From Actinosynnema sp. ALI-1.44 (GTDB taxonomy: Bacteria > Actinomycetota > Actinomycetes > Mycobacteriales > Pseudonocardiaceae), in contig NZ_MTQO01000053.1 of NCBI RefSeq assembly GCF_001984155.1, positions 682,001-746,000 on the forward strand: a DNA stretch of 64,000 nucleotides. The letters run 5' to 3'. The notes below the pieces were generated by a model. That model had not been told where the DNA came from. It saw only the letters and a program-made list of their open reading frames with translations, and did no database searches. Below are positions 1-9,049 of this stretch, in pieces; position 1 is the stretch's first letter, and each line of letters begins with the position of its first letter. Position numbers and translations under genes: made by a program.

Positions 1-2
1 CG

Positions 3-1052
3 CAACCGGCGCCGAACGGTGACATCTCCGCGTCGGTGGCCTACGCGCGCCAGGTGGCCAAGCAGTGCTTCGAGCACCACGGCCAGGTGATGCCGCACAT
101 CACCACCGCCAACACCGCGCGGGACATGGACCGGATCCGGGTCGCACTGGGAGAACGGAAAATCTCCTACTTCGGCGTTTCGTACGGCACGTACCTCGGC
201 GCGGTCTACGCCACGATGTTCCCGCGCCACACGGATCGGGTTGTGCTGGACAGCGTCGTCGGCCCGAAGGGGGTCTGGCGGGGCATGCTCAACTCGTGGG
301 GGCCGGCTACGGAAGAGAGCTTCACGGACTTCGCGGGCTGGGCGGCGCAGCGGGACACCACGTACCACCTCGGCAACACACCGGACGAGGTCCGCTCCAC
401 CCACCTGGCGCTGGCCCGGCGTCTGGATGCCCGACCTCTGGGGCACTACAACGGGAACGTCCTGCGTGGCACGACCAGGTACATGCTGTACCAGGAAAGC
501 ACCTACCCGGAACTGGCGGCGACGTTGCAGTCGATCGGGAACGGCACCTTCACACCGCCACCACCGCTGAAGTTCAGCTCGTCCTTCGCCTCGACCTTCT
601 GGGGAATCACGTGCAACGAAGCGCGCTGGCCGCGCAGCACCGCCCAGTACCAGTGGGACGTCATGGTGGCCCGGCAGCAGTACCCGGTCACGAACGGCAT
701 GCCGTACAACGTCTCGCCGTGTGCGTTCTGGCCGTCACCGGCCCAACCGGCTGTGCCGATCGTCGACCACGGACCGAACGTGCTGTTGGTGCAGAACCTG
801 CGTGACCCGGCGACGCCGGTCGGCGGGGCGCGCGAGATGCGCACGGTGCTGGGCGACCGGTCGCGCTTGATCACCGCTGACAACGCGGGACACGGCGTCC
901 TGCGAGCCACGACGGATTCGTGTGTGCTCCAGCCGGTTATGGGTTTCCTGCTTGGTGGACCCATGCCGGGCAACGACATCGCCTGCGGGAAGTCACTTCA
1001 GGACGCCAAGGGTCTTGCGCAGCGGCCAGACGGCGGGCGCGTAGGCCAGTAG
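3..1052 (+). CDS. Secreted alpha/beta hydrolase, tripeptidyl aminopeptidase (TAP/SlpD-like), 5' end cut by the window
   Basis: Reading frame 3 is open from the window edge, so the N-terminus and any signal peptide lie outside. The visible 349 residues carry the nucleophile elbow GVSYGTYLG. A TAP-type C-terminal part follows, with an Asp-containing stretch (NLRDPATPVGGA) and a late His (NAGHGVL), giving a complete Ser-Asp-His set. Family members are exported actinobacterial peptidases that release N-terminal tripeptides or hydrolyse small peptides and esters. The 3' end overlaps the convergent flippase gene by 60 bases, so the last 20 or so residues are probably not conserved. Substrate is inferred only at family level. 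Confidence 0.85.
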   Translation, partial: QPAPNGDISASVAYARQVAKQCFEHHGQVMPHITTANTARDMDRIRVALGERKISYFGVSYGTYLGAVYATMFPRHTDRVVLDSVVGPKGVWRGMLNSWGPATEESFTDFAGWAAQRDTTYHLGNTPDEVRSTHLALARRLDARPLGHYNGNVLRGTTRYMLYQESTYPELAATLQSIGNGTFTPPPPLKFSSSFASTFWGITCNEARWPRSTAQYQWDVMVARQQYPVTNGMPYNVSPCAFWPSPAQPAVPIVDHGPNVLLVQNLRDPATPVGGAREMRTVLGDRSRLITADNAGHGVLRATTDSCVLQPVMGFLLGGPMPGNDIACGKSLQDAKGLAQRPDGGRVGQ

Positions 1053-2402
1053 CCCCAGAACACCACCCAGCAGCAACTGGAGCAGGGACGGTTCGGTGAA
1101 CCAGCGCACCACCAGGATCACCGCGACCATGCAGACGGTCCCGAGCACTGGCCGTACCAGGGGGGCGGCCAGCGCCCGGATCGAGATCCCTGTTCTCGCG
1201 ACGGCCGTCGCGTACGCCGGGAGCACCAGCACGACAGCGACCCCGGCGTGCGCGATGCCGACGCCTTCGATCCCGCCGAACATCGCCCCGACGGGCAGGA
1301 ACACCAGCAGCGCCACGAGCCAGCCCGCCTGCAACCACAGCGTGGTCCGGGATCGGCCGAGCGCCACCAGGAAGTCGTAGGCCAGCTCCGAGGCGACCCG
1401 GACCACCCCGAGCAACGCCAGGAACTGCAATGCCACCGCCGAGCCCGCCCACGGATATCCGTACAAAGTGGTCACAACGGGCAAAGCGAGCAGACCGAGG
1501 ACCGTGCAGACCGGCAGCGTCGGGATCGCCAGCAACATCGTCATCTTGGCGAACACGGCCTGCCGTTCGCCCGGGTCCTCCTGCACACGAGCGAACGCCG
1601 CCAGCGACACCCGCCGGACCACCAACGAGAACACGTTGACCGGCCAGGAAGCCAGGTTGAACGCCTGCAGGTAGAGACCAAGGGCGACCGCGCCGAGCAG
1701 CGGCCCGGTGAAGACCTTGTCGACGTTCCACATCGCGACCATCAGCAGGCTCGCCCCGGCCAGCGGCAACCCGAACGACACCAGCTCGCGGGCGAGTTTC
1801 CGGTCGAAGCCCAGCCGCGGCCACTTGCGGCTCAACCCGAACAGCACCAACGAGGAAACGGCGTTGCCGGTGATCTGGCCCCACGCCAGGCTCCACGCGC
1901 CGTGGCCGGTGGCCGCGAGTGACACCGTCACACCGGTCGTCACCAGCAGGTTCGACAGGTCGACGAACAGCCGCAGGCCCTGCCTGAACTCGCGGTTCAT
2001 CAGCTGGGCCACCGGCGCGCTCAACCCGTCGATCAAGGCGCCGACGCACAACACCCGCACGACACCAGTGGCTTCCGGGACTTCCATGGCGTCGGCGAAC
2101 ACCGGCGCGCCGAACCAGCACAGCGCGTAGACGAGCACGCTGGTGGCCACCGAGATCGTGGTGACCGTCGGCCTGATCCGCTCGGGATCGCCCGGCCAGC
2201 GCACGATCGCCAGGCTCACCCCGAGCTCGTTGAGCGACAGCAGTGCGATCAACGCGACGAACGCGATCGCGTAGACACCGAAATCGTGCGGTGTCAGCAG
2301 CCTGGCGAGCACGATGCCCGTCGCGAACGTGCCGAGCTTGCCCACGACGGTGTTGAGCAGGCTCATCCGCAACGCCCTGCGGATCGGGCTCCGGGTGGTC
2401 AT
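993..2402 (-). CDS. Polysaccharide flippase, Wzx/MATE-like (MOP superfamily)
   Basis: A 469-residue polytopic membrane protein with about 12 to 14 hydrophobic segments. It begins with a short basic N-terminus (MTTRSPIRRALRMSLLNTVV) and the early motif VLARLLTPHDFGVYA, which is typical of oligosaccharide flippases of the Wzx/lipopolysaccharide biosynthesis type. The expected role is to flip lipid-linked repeat units across the cytoplasmic membrane. The start is the ATG at 2402, whose ATGA overlaps the stop of the upstream glycosyltransferase, so the two are translationally coupled. It is the last gene of a four-gene leftward unit (Wzz-like, Wzy-like, GT39-like, Wzx-like). Confidence 0.88.
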   Translation of the reverse strand: MTTRSPIRRALRMSLLNTVVGKLGTFATGIVLARLLTPHDFGVYAIAFVALIALLSLNELGVSLAIVRWPGDPERIRPTVTTISVATSVLVYALCWFGAPVFADAMEVPEATGVVRVLCVGALIDGLSAPVAQLMNREFRQGLRLFVDLSNLLVTTGVTVSLAATGHGAWSLAWGQITGNAVSSLVLFGLSRKWPRLGFDRKLARELVSFGLPLAGASLLMVAMWNVDKVFTGPLLGAVALGLYLQAFNLASWPVNVFSLVVRRVSLAAFARVQEDPGERQAVFAKMTMLLAIPTLPVCTVLGLLALPVVTTLYGYPWAGSAVALQFLALLGVVRVASELAYDFLVALGRSRTTLWLQAGWLVALLVFLPVGAMFGGIEGVGIAHAGVAVVLVLPAYATAVARTGISIRALAAPLVRPVLGTVCMVAVILVVRWFTEPSLLQLLLGGVLGLLAYAPAVWPLRKTLGVLK

Positions 2403-3616
2403 GCCGTGCGCCGCCTGTCCCACCAGACGGCCACAGTGGACGCCGCGAGAACGATCGTCAGCTCGTCCAGCGGCACCCGGAACCGGATCCTGGTGAAGAA
2501 CACCGCCAGCAGCAGCACGTTCAGCACGATCGCCCACAGGCACAGCTTGTCGACCCGGTGCAGCGGGAACCTCTTGGACAGCATCACCCGCAGCAGCGCC
2601 AGCGCCAGCAGGGGGTAGTAGCTCAACGCCGCCAGCAGGTCGGACGCGCCCTGGCCCTCGGTTTTGAGCGTGTCGCTGTAGGCGAAGTTGTGCGCGACCT
2701 TGGCGGCGTACAGGCCCGCTGCCTGCGCCGGGTTCGCCGTGATCCAGTCGACGGCCTGGTCGCTGTAGAACTCGTCGATCCCGACTTCGTCCAGCTTGAG
2801 TTCCTTGGCGCGTTGCTCGTACGCCGACACGTCGACGCTCGTGCCGCTGCTACCCGTGGCGTCGGGGTTGTTGCCAAGCAACAGGTTCACACCGTTGTTC
2901 GTGGACACCGGGATGAACGAACCCATCACAACGGCGTTTCGGGCGCACCACAGGACAGGGATGACGGCCGCCGCGACGAGGAGGATCGCGATCGCCTTGC
3001 GTGCCCGCCAGCCGATGAACAGCGCGAGCAACACCAGCGTCGGCGCGAACGACGGCACGGTGATCGTCAGGAACCCCGCGGCGAGCCCGCTCGGGATCGC
3101 CCACACCCACCGGTCCTTGGCCCGCAGGCCGAACTCGAACATCACCAGCAGCAGCAACAACGCCGGGATCTGCGGGTACAGCGCGGTCGCCGTGTACACG
3201 AACAGCGGGTACACCGCGGTGACGGCGGCGACGAGTGCCCCGGCGACCGAGGAGATCCGCCGGGCCAGCAGGTAGCCGAACCACACCGCGCCGGCCAGGC
3301 ACAGCACGCCCAGCAACCGCATCACGAACACGTTGCCGCCGCTGACCAGGTGCAACGGCAGCAAGAGGAACGGGTAGCCGGGCGGCCGGTACGCGGTCGC
3401 GTCAGTGCCGAACGCGAAGCCCCGGCCGTCGGCCAGCGACTGGGTCAACTCCAGGTAGACGTGCTCGTCCGAGTACCGCAACTCGTTGCCGAGCACGATC
3501 GCGTACACACCCGCCACCAGCAGGCTGAGCCCGACCGCGGCCACAGCGATGTGCCTGCTGCGGGCGCTGAGCCAGTCGAACGCGAGTGTCGACCGGGGCA
3601 TGGCTAACTCTGTCAT
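2399..3616 (-). CDS. Membrane glycosyltransferase, GT39/ArnT-like
   Basis: A 405-residue protein with about 10 membrane segments. The first extracytoplasmic loop contains an acidic pair in LRYSDEHVYLEL, the position where ArnT/PMT-type enzymes carry their metal-binding acidic catalytic residues. A later loop has RPPGYPFLLLPLHL, the usual second landmark of the GT39 fold. Such enzymes move a sugar from a polyprenyl-phosphate donor onto a glycan, lipid or protein outside the membrane. The start at 3616 is chosen because its ATG forms ATGA with the stop of the polymerase gene. A second ATG lies five codons inside. Acceptor unknown, probably the glycan made by this locus. Confidence 0.82.
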   Translation of the reverse strand: MTELAMPRSTLAFDWLSARSRHIAVAAVGLSLLVAGVYAIVLGNELRYSDEHVYLELTQSLADGRGFAFGTDATAYRPPGYPFLLLPLHLVSGGNVFVMRLLGVLCLAGAVWFGYLLARRISSVAGALVAAVTAVYPLFVYTATALYPQIPALLLLLVMFEFGLRAKDRWVWAIPSGLAAGFLTITVPSFAPTLVLLALFIGWRARKAIAILLVAAAVIPVLWCARNAVVMGSFIPVSTNNGVNLLLGNNPDATGSSGTSVDVSAYEQRAKELKLDEVGIDEFYSDQAVDWITANPAQAAGLYAAKVAHNFAYSDTLKTEGQGASDLLAALSYYPLLALALLRVMLSKRFPLHRVDKLCLWAIVLNVLLLAVFFTRIRFRVPLDELTIVLAASTVAVWWDRRRTA

Positions 3617-4935
3617 CTGACTGCTTCCCACATCGGCGGAAGGGCAGGGTTGTTGTTCTGTGCTTTGACCACGCGCAGCAGCGCACCGCTCGCGCCGACC
3701 AGGACGAACGTCAGGCCGGTCGCGGTGGAGAACCACAGCAGGTCGAACGTCGCGGCCCCGAGCGCGACGATCGCCTGCGCGGCGATCAGCGACAGCGCCA
3801 GGTCGCGCACGACCGGGTCGGCGCTGATCTCACGGACCTTGGCGGCCGAGTACATCCCGGCGAGGAAGAGGAAAACCAGGAGAATCAGTCCGATGTAGCC
3901 GTTCTGCACGAGGGTGCCGAGGTACTGGTTGTCCAGCGGACCGTACTTCTCGGACAGGTAAGTGCCGTTGCCCCGGCCGAGCAGGTAGTGCTTGGCGATC
4001 TGCTTGCCCGCGGACTCGTAGTCGTCCGTGCGGCCCTCGATGCTCGGGTCGCTGCCGATGTTGTCGAACAGGCTGTACAACGTGCCGATCAGACCGGGCA
4101 CGACCACCTTGAGCACGGCGAGGAACCCGGCCGCCGCGATCAGCGCCTGCACCCGCCGTTTGGCCGACCAGCCGATCAGCAGGACGACACCGCCGAGGCA
4201 CATGCCGAGGATCGCCGAGCGGGACAACGAGACCACGGCACCGGCGGCGATGATGGCCAGACACAGCCACCACTTGCCCGCTTTCAGCCCGGCTTCCTTC
4301 GTGCGGTACGCGTAGTGCGCCGCGAGCGGGACGCCGATCGCGCACACCACCCCGAACTCGATCGGGTGGCCGGTGGTGCCCGCCGGTCGGCGGAAAGTCG
4401 ACCGTTCCAACACGAAACCGTCGTCGGTGACCGGCCGCAGACCGGGCACGGCGAGGTACTTGGTGACGTCGAAGCCCGACGCGAACTGCAGGAACCCGAT
4501 GAACGCGACCACGCCGATCAGCACGGTCATGCACTTGAGCACCATGTCGAGGCGCGCGAGGTTCTTCACCCCGTCGACCACCGCGATGCCGACGAAGATC
4601 GTGCCGAACACGACGACGATGGTCCGGTCCGCGCCCTCCAACTCGTCCATCGGCAGGTAGTTGCGGGTGGCGTAGCCGTACGTCGCCAGCTGCGAGATGG
4701 CGTACAGGAACAGCGCGGTCCGCGCGAGGGTGCGGCCCTTGGCCACCCCGAGCGTGGTCACCAGCTGGCAGCAGAACCAGATCACACCCAGCGCGATGCC
4801 GGTCAGCGTGGCCGGGGTGATGGACATCGGGATGCCGCTGATCACCAGCCGGGCCGGGACCATCAACAGCATCAACAGGAAGACGCAGACCAGCGTGGCG
4901 CCGTCGGCGCGCTGGACGTCCGTGGACGCGGCCAC
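3613..4935 (-). CDS. O-antigen polymerase/ligase family membrane protein (Wzy-like)
   Basis: 440 residues with about 11 to 12 hydrophobic helices. One large extracytoplasmic loop lies between residues 170 and 200 and holds the Arg-rich stretch ERSTFRRPAGTTGHPIEFG. The later motif LGRGNGTYLSEKYGPLDNQYL matches the second periplasmic loop of the O-antigen ligase/polymerase family (DNQYL is a common signature there). The expected role is to polymerise lipid-linked repeat units at the outer face of the membrane. The GTG at 4935 starts 3 bases after the stop of the Wzz-like gene, and the 3' end overlaps the GT39 gene (ATGA). Confidence 0.85.
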   Translation of the reverse strand: MAASTDVQRADGATLVCVFLLMLLMVPARLVISGIPMSITPATLTGIALGVIWFCCQLVTTLGVAKGRTLARTALFLYAISQLATYGYATRNYLPMDELEGADRTIVVVFGTIFVGIAVVDGVKNLARLDMVLKCMTVLIGVVAFIGFLQFASGFDVTKYLAVPGLRPVTDDGFVLERSTFRRPAGTTGHPIEFGVVCAIGVPLAAHYAYRTKEAGLKAGKWWLCLAIIAAGAVVSLSRSAILGMCLGGVVLLIGWSAKRRVQALIAAAGFLAVLKVVVPGLIGTLYSLFDNIGSDPSIEGRTDDYESAGKQIAKHYLLGRGNGTYLSEKYGPLDNQYLGTLVQNGYIGLILLVFLFLAGMYSAAKVREISADPVVRDLALSLIAAQAIVALGAATFDLLWFSTATGLTFVLVGASGALLRVVKAQNNNPALPPMWEAVR

Positions 4936-4938
4936 CGG

Positions 4939-5679
4939 TTAGCCGGGCTTCTGCGTGACAGGGTGCATCCGCGCCGTCTCGCCCGAGGATCCGTTCTGCT
5001 CCAAGGAGCCTTGGTGCTGCCATTCCTGCTGCGCGCGTTCCCGGCTGCGCTTCTTCTTGCGCGACTGGGTGAAGCTCTCCATCGCGTACGCCGACGACAG
5101 GCTCGCGATCAGGCCGAGTGCCAGTGCGACGGCGGCGAACCGGACCTTGCCGCCGGTTTTCGGCTCCGCGTTGGTCGGCGCGATGATGTCGACGGGTGTG
5201 ATGAACGTGGAAGCCGGGGCCTTGAGGGCCTCCTGGCTCTGCTTGAGCTCGGCACGGGCCTTGTCGAGCACCTTGGCGACGGTGTTCTTGGCGTCGTCCG
5301 GGGTGCGCGCCAGCGAGACCACCACGATGAACGGCCCGGTCAGCTGGCCGTTGCCGATCTCGTACCCGATCTGCTTGTTGCCGCCGACCAACTGCTCCTG
5401 CACCGTCGGGTCCTGCAGCTTCTGGATGATGATCGTCGCGGACGTGTTCAAGCTCGCATCGAACGCGAGGAACGGGTTCACCCGATCGGCCGGTCCGCTC
5501 TGCTCGGCGGCCACCCGCGGCCCGTCCGTCGGGGAGGTGAGCACGATGGTGCCGCTCGACTCGTACTCGGTGTCCACCGTCATGTACACACCGGCCGCGA
5601 GACCTATGGAGACGGCGAAGACCGGCACCGCGACGCGCCAACGGCGCAGCAGCACCTTGATCGTCTTCCAGAAGTCCAT
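4939..5679 (-). CDS. Chain-length determinant / polysaccharide co-polymerase (Wzz/YveK-like)
   Basis: 246 residues. It starts MDFWKTIKVLLRRWRVAV, has one membrane helix at about 18-40, an extracytoplasmic alpha/beta region, and a second helix near 195-215. A basic cytoplasmic tail rich in Lys, Arg and Gln follows. This two-helix layout is that of Wzz/YveK-type co-polymerases, which set glycan chain length with the Wzy polymerase. No Walker motifs of a fused BY-kinase are present. The ATG at 5679 is preceded by GGGGACGAG. It is the first gene of the leftward unit, and its promoter must lie in the 173-base gap shared with the divergent MFS gene. Confidence 0.83.
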   Translation of the reverse strand: MDFWKTIKVLLRRWRVAVPVFAVSIGLAAGVYMTVDTEYESSGTIVLTSPTDGPRVAAEQSGPADRVNPFLAFDASLNTSATIIIQKLQDPTVQEQLVGGNKQIGYEIGNGQLTGPFIVVVSLARTPDDAKNTVAKVLDKARAELKQSQEALKAPASTFITPVDIIAPTNAEPKTGGKVRFAAVALALGLIASLSSAYAMESFTQSRKKKRSRERAQQEWQHQGSLEQNGSSGETARMHPVTQKPG

Positions 5680-5852
5680 CTCGTCCCCGATCGGCGGCAG
5701 CCCGTGTGCTTCTCTTCTCGAGCAATCTGCGTGACCGGGTCTCGCGTTACGCGCCGCAATCCCCCTCACAGGCACAGTTCACTGGCTAACGGGCTGTGGT
5801 CGTCCGGCGATGTCGTTGGCAGTGACCGGCCCTGGCTGAGAGGTGGCGAGCC

Positions 5853-7067
5853 GTGTACGTCGCCTCGACGCGCAGTCCAGGTAGGACACCGAAGGTTTCC
5901 GGCCGGTTGCCCGGAACCGTTTTCGCGCTGGGCGCGGTCAGTCTGCTCACCGACATCTCCGCCGAGATGGTCACCGCGTTCCTGCCCGTTTACCTGATCT
6001 ACACGTTGCAGATGAGTTACGTGCAGTTCGGGTTGCTCGACGGGTTGTACACCGGTGCGACGGCGGTTCTCCGGCTCGTCGGCGGTTTCGTCTCCGACCG
6101 GACCAGTCGGCCCAAGCTCGTTGCGCTGTTCGGATACGGCCTTTCTGCCGTCACCAAACTGGTTTTCCCGGTGGTCGGGGCATCCGCTTTCGGGATCGGC
6201 GGAGTACTCGCCACTGACCGCGCGGGCAAAGGGATCCGGACCGCTCCCAGGGACGCGCTGATCTCACTGGCCACCCCGCCGGATCAGCTCGGTGCCGCGT
6301 TCGGCGTGCACCGGGCGATGGACACAGTCGGTGCGCTCTGTGGTCCGTTGCTTACTTTCCTGATCCTGAGCCAGATCGGTACCGCGGCCGGACCGGTGTT
6401 CGTGGTCAGCTTCGTGTTCGCCGCGATCGGTGTGGTGGTGCTGCTGACTTTCGTGCGCGAGCGGCGGTCGAAGGTCAACCGGTCGAGGGTCTCGCTGAAG
6501 GCGGGCGTGCGGTTGTTACGGGACGCGCGGTTCCGGCGCGCCACGATCGCCGCCGCGCTGCTCGGGCTCGTCACGATCAGCGACGCGTTCGTCTTCGTTG
6601 TGCTGCAGAAGGTTTCGGACATTCCGGTCGGGTTCCTGCCATTGCTGCCCTTGGGGACCGCCGCTGTCTTCCTGCTCGGCGCCGCGCCGATAGGCCGAAT
6701 GGCCGATCGGTTCGGTCGTTGGAAAGTGTTCTTCGCCGGGCACGTGCTGCTGCTTGTCACATATGCGATGTTGCTCGTCCCGGATGGTGGATTCCTCGCT
6801 GTGGGGATCGCGTTGGCCGCGCACGGTCTGTTCTACGCCTGTACGGACGGTGTGCTGTCCGCGTACGCCAGTGGGTTCGTGCCAGCCGACCTGCGGGCGA
6901 CCGGGCTGGCGACCATCCAAACCGGACAGGCCCTGACGCGGATGCTGTCATCGGTGGTGTTCGGGGTGATGCTCGCCGGGATGGCCATGTCGAGCGTTGT
7001 CATCGCGTTGGTGGCCGTGCTGATCGCGGCCCTGGTCGCGGTCGCGTTGCTTGTGAGGTCCGCTTGA
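5853..7067 (+). CDS. MFS transporter
   Basis: 404 residues, 12 predicted helices. It has the MFS loop 2-3 motif GGFVSDRTSRPKLVALFGYG and the repeated RMADRFGRWK in the second half. The motif DRAGKGIRTAPRDALIS after helix 4 is characteristic of a subset of MFS proteins annotated as YxlH/tetracycline-like exporters. The gene opens the rightward half of the polysaccharide locus, divergent from the Wzz-like gene. The start is GTG at 5853 with a weak AGGTGG upstream. Substrate cannot be told from sequence. Its position suggests a role in surface-glycan physiology, but a general drug or metabolite exporter is equally possible. Confidence 0.8.
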   Translation: MYVASTRSPGRTPKVSGRLPGTVFALGAVSLLTDISAEMVTAFLPVYLIYTLQMSYVQFGLLDGLYTGATAVLRLVGGFVSDRTSRPKLVALFGYGLSAVTKLVFPVVGASAFGIGGVLATDRAGKGIRTAPRDALISLATPPDQLGAAFGVHRAMDTVGALCGPLLTFLILSQIGTAAGPVFVVSFVFAAIGVVVLLTFVRERRSKVNRSRVSLKAGVRLLRDARFRRATIAAALLGLVTISDAFVFVVLQKVSDIPVGFLPLLPLGTAAVFLLGAAPIGRMADRFGRWKVFFAGHVLLLVTYAMLLVPDGGFLAVGIALAAHGLFYACTDGVLSAYASGFVPADLRATGLATIQTGQALTRMLSSVVFGVMLAGMAMSSVVIALVAVLIAALVAVALLVRSA

Positions 7068-8035
7068 AGGCTTGGGTGTCCGGGCACCGGGTGCTGGTCG
7101 GTGTCATCGCGATCGTGCTCCTCGTACTGGGTGGTGGCGGGTATGTCGCCTATATCGCGGTGCGGCAGCCGGCGGCGAGCGAGGCCGCGCCCGCACCGAA
7201 GATCGGCGACGTCGTGTACATCGACCTCGACGGCGGGCAGGACCGGGTGACCACCCTGAGACCCGATGGGCAGCGGATCGCCAGCGGCCTGCGCTGCCAG
7301 CGGTTCCACCGCGCGGGCGGGACGTCGGTGTGCCTGCGGCTCGCCGGGCCGGGGCCCACCTATGAGGCCGCCGTCCTCAACGCCGATAACAGTGTTGTCA
7401 AAACCGTTCCGCTGCCCGGAATCCCGAGCCGGGCTCGAGTGTCGGCGTCCGGCAATATCGTGGCGTGGACCTCCTTCGTCACGGGCGACTCGTACACCGT
7501 GCCCGGTGGGTTCTCGACCCGAGCAGGCTTTCTCGACCTGCGCACGGGTGCGGTCACCGATTCGATCGAGCACTTCGACGCCACGGTCAACAACCGGCCG
7601 CTGAAGGCCGCGGATGTCAACTACTGGGGCATCACGGTCGCCGCCGACGACAACACGTTCTACGCCACGTTGGCGTCCGGCGGCCTGAACTGGCTGGTCA
7701 AGGGGGACTTGACGGCGAAGACCGCGCGGAGTGTCCGGCAGAACGCCGAATGCCCGTCGCTCTCGCCCGACGGCACCCGCGTCGCGTACAAGAAGCGCCC
7801 GACACCGCTGGACAAGTGGAGCCTCGTCGTGCTTGACCTGCGCACGAACAAGGAGATCACGTTGCCGGAGACGTCCGGTATCGACGACCAGGCCGTCTGG
7901 CTCGACGAGAGCACCCTGGCGTTCGGCGCGGTCAAGGGTGAGCCCCGGACCGCGGTCTATTTCGTGCCCGCGGACGGGTCGGCTCCGGCCAAGGCCGAGA
8001 TTCATAACGCCGCTTCACCGGTATCGGTGAAATAG
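7064..8035 (+). CDS. Membrane-anchored beta-propeller (TolB/WD40-like) protein
   Basis: 323 residues. A single N-terminal membrane helix (about residues 8-30, VLVGVIAIVLLVLGGGGYVA) anchors an extracytoplasmic domain. Blades carry repeats of the TolB kind, such as CPSLSPDGTRVAYKK and a VVLDLRTNKEITL strand pattern. The likely start is the TTG at 7064, which overlaps the MFS stop (TTGA) and follows GAGG at a spacing of five. A GTG at 7076 is the alternative. It sits between a transporter and a glycosyltransferase and overlaps the next gene by one base, so it probably belongs to the same transcript. A binding or scaffold role at the cell surface is inferred. Confidence 0.7.
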   Translation: MKAWVSGHRVLVGVIAIVLLVLGGGGYVAYIAVRQPAASEAAPAPKIGDVVYIDLDGGQDRVTTLRPDGQRIASGLRCQRFHRAGGTSVCLRLAGPGPTYEAAVLNADNSVVKTVPLPGIPSRARVSASGNIVAWTSFVTGDSYTVPGGFSTRAGFLDLRTGAVTDSIEHFDATVNNRPLKAADVNYWGITVAADDNTFYATLASGGLNWLVKGDLTAKTARSVRQNAECPSLSPDGTRVAYKKRPTPLDKWSLVVLDLRTNKEITLPETSGIDDQAVWLDESTLAFGAVKGEPRTAVYFVPADGSAPAKAEIHNAASPVSVK

Positions 8036-8880
8036 TGGAGGCTGTGGGCGAACCTGTGGTCAGTGTCGTGATCGCGGCACACGACGAGGAAGCAGTGATC
8101 GCGCGGTGTCTGCGGTCGCTGACCAGTGGGGCGAAGCCGGGCGAGTTGGACATCATCGTGGTGGCCAACGCGTGCGGGGACCGGACCGCGCAGATCGCCA
8201 GAGCCGAGCGGGCCCGCGTGGTGGAGACACCGGTCGCGGGCAAGGCGCACGCGCTCGGCCTCGGTGACGCGGAGTGCAGGGTCTTTCCGCGGCTCTACCT
8301 GGACGCGGACGTCGACATCGACATGGTTTCGTTGCGCCGCATGCTGACCGCCATCGAACGCGGCGCACTGGCGTGCTCACCCGTGCCCGTGTACGACCTG
8401 AACGGTGTTTCCGGTGTCGCGTCCCGTTTCCACCGGGTGTTCGACCGGCTGCTCGCCGGGCGGCGTGGACTGTCCGGCGCCGGGGCGTACATGCTCAGCA
8501 AAGAAGGACACGGCCGGGTGTTCCCGTTGCCGGTCGTGATGTCCGATGACGGCTGGGTGCACCGTTCGTTCTCGGCCAGCGAGCGCCAGTCGGTCGAGGG
8601 CGCGCGGTCCGTGGTCCGCCCCGCCCGCACGGTCGGCGCGGTGATCCGCAGGCGCGCCAGGGTCCGGCTGGGCAACCGTGAGCTGGATCGCCTGGGGCGC
8701 AAAGCCGAGGAGGCGCCGATCGGAATGGGCCAGTTGGCAACGCTGGTTCGGCAGCGACAGGTCCGCGTACTGGATTCCTTGTGTTTCCTCGGGGTTCTGC
8801 TGGCCGACAAAGTCGTGGCGCGGTGGCGCAGGATCCGTCGCACCGATGCCGCGTGGTCGGCCGATCGCAGTTCTCGTTAG
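8035..8880 (+). CDS. Glycosyltransferase family 2
   Basis: 281 residues. The GT-A core is clear: VSVVIAAHDEEAVIARCLRSL at the N-terminus, VVANACGDRTAQIA for the nucleotide-binding turn, and the metal-binding acidic motif in RLYLDADVDID. A later SDDGWVHRSF gives the catalytic-base region. It uses a nucleotide-sugar donor on the cytoplasmic side. No strongly hydrophobic C-terminal helices are seen, so it is soluble or peripheral. The GTG start shares its G with the stop of the beta-propeller gene. Part of the rightward glycan block; donor and acceptor unknown. Confidence 0.85.
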   Translation: MEAVGEPVVSVVIAAHDEEAVIARCLRSLTSGAKPGELDIIVVANACGDRTAQIARAERARVVETPVAGKAHALGLGDAECRVFPRLYLDADVDIDMVSLRRMLTAIERGALACSPVPVYDLNGVSGVASRFHRVFDRLLAGRRGLSGAGAYMLSKEGHGRVFPLPVVMSDDGWVHRSFSASERQSVEGARSVVRPARTVGAVIRRRARVRLGNRELDRLGRKAEEAPIGMGQLATLVRQRQVRVLDSLCFLGVLLADKVVARWRRIRRTDAAWSADRSSR

Positions 8881-9049
8881 GCCATTCTGCCTATCCCGCA
8901 AAGGTAATTAACAGTTTCCCGCCGGCGAGGGTGAGTCGCTTACTTGCCCGAACGGACGCATTTGCTGTTGTTTCGCCAAAGCGGTAACCCCGGCCCTCTC
9001 CGCGACGACATGAGGAATGTCGGCCAGAACTGAGGAAGAGGACACCAAG

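Noticed and set aside
3586-5997. An 803-codon open frame on the plus strand opposite the polymerase and co-polymerase genes
   Set aside because: Its product is rich in Arg, Gly, Gln and His, the usual mirror of high-GC third-position bias. The opposite strand has well-formed membrane proteins with correct coupling.
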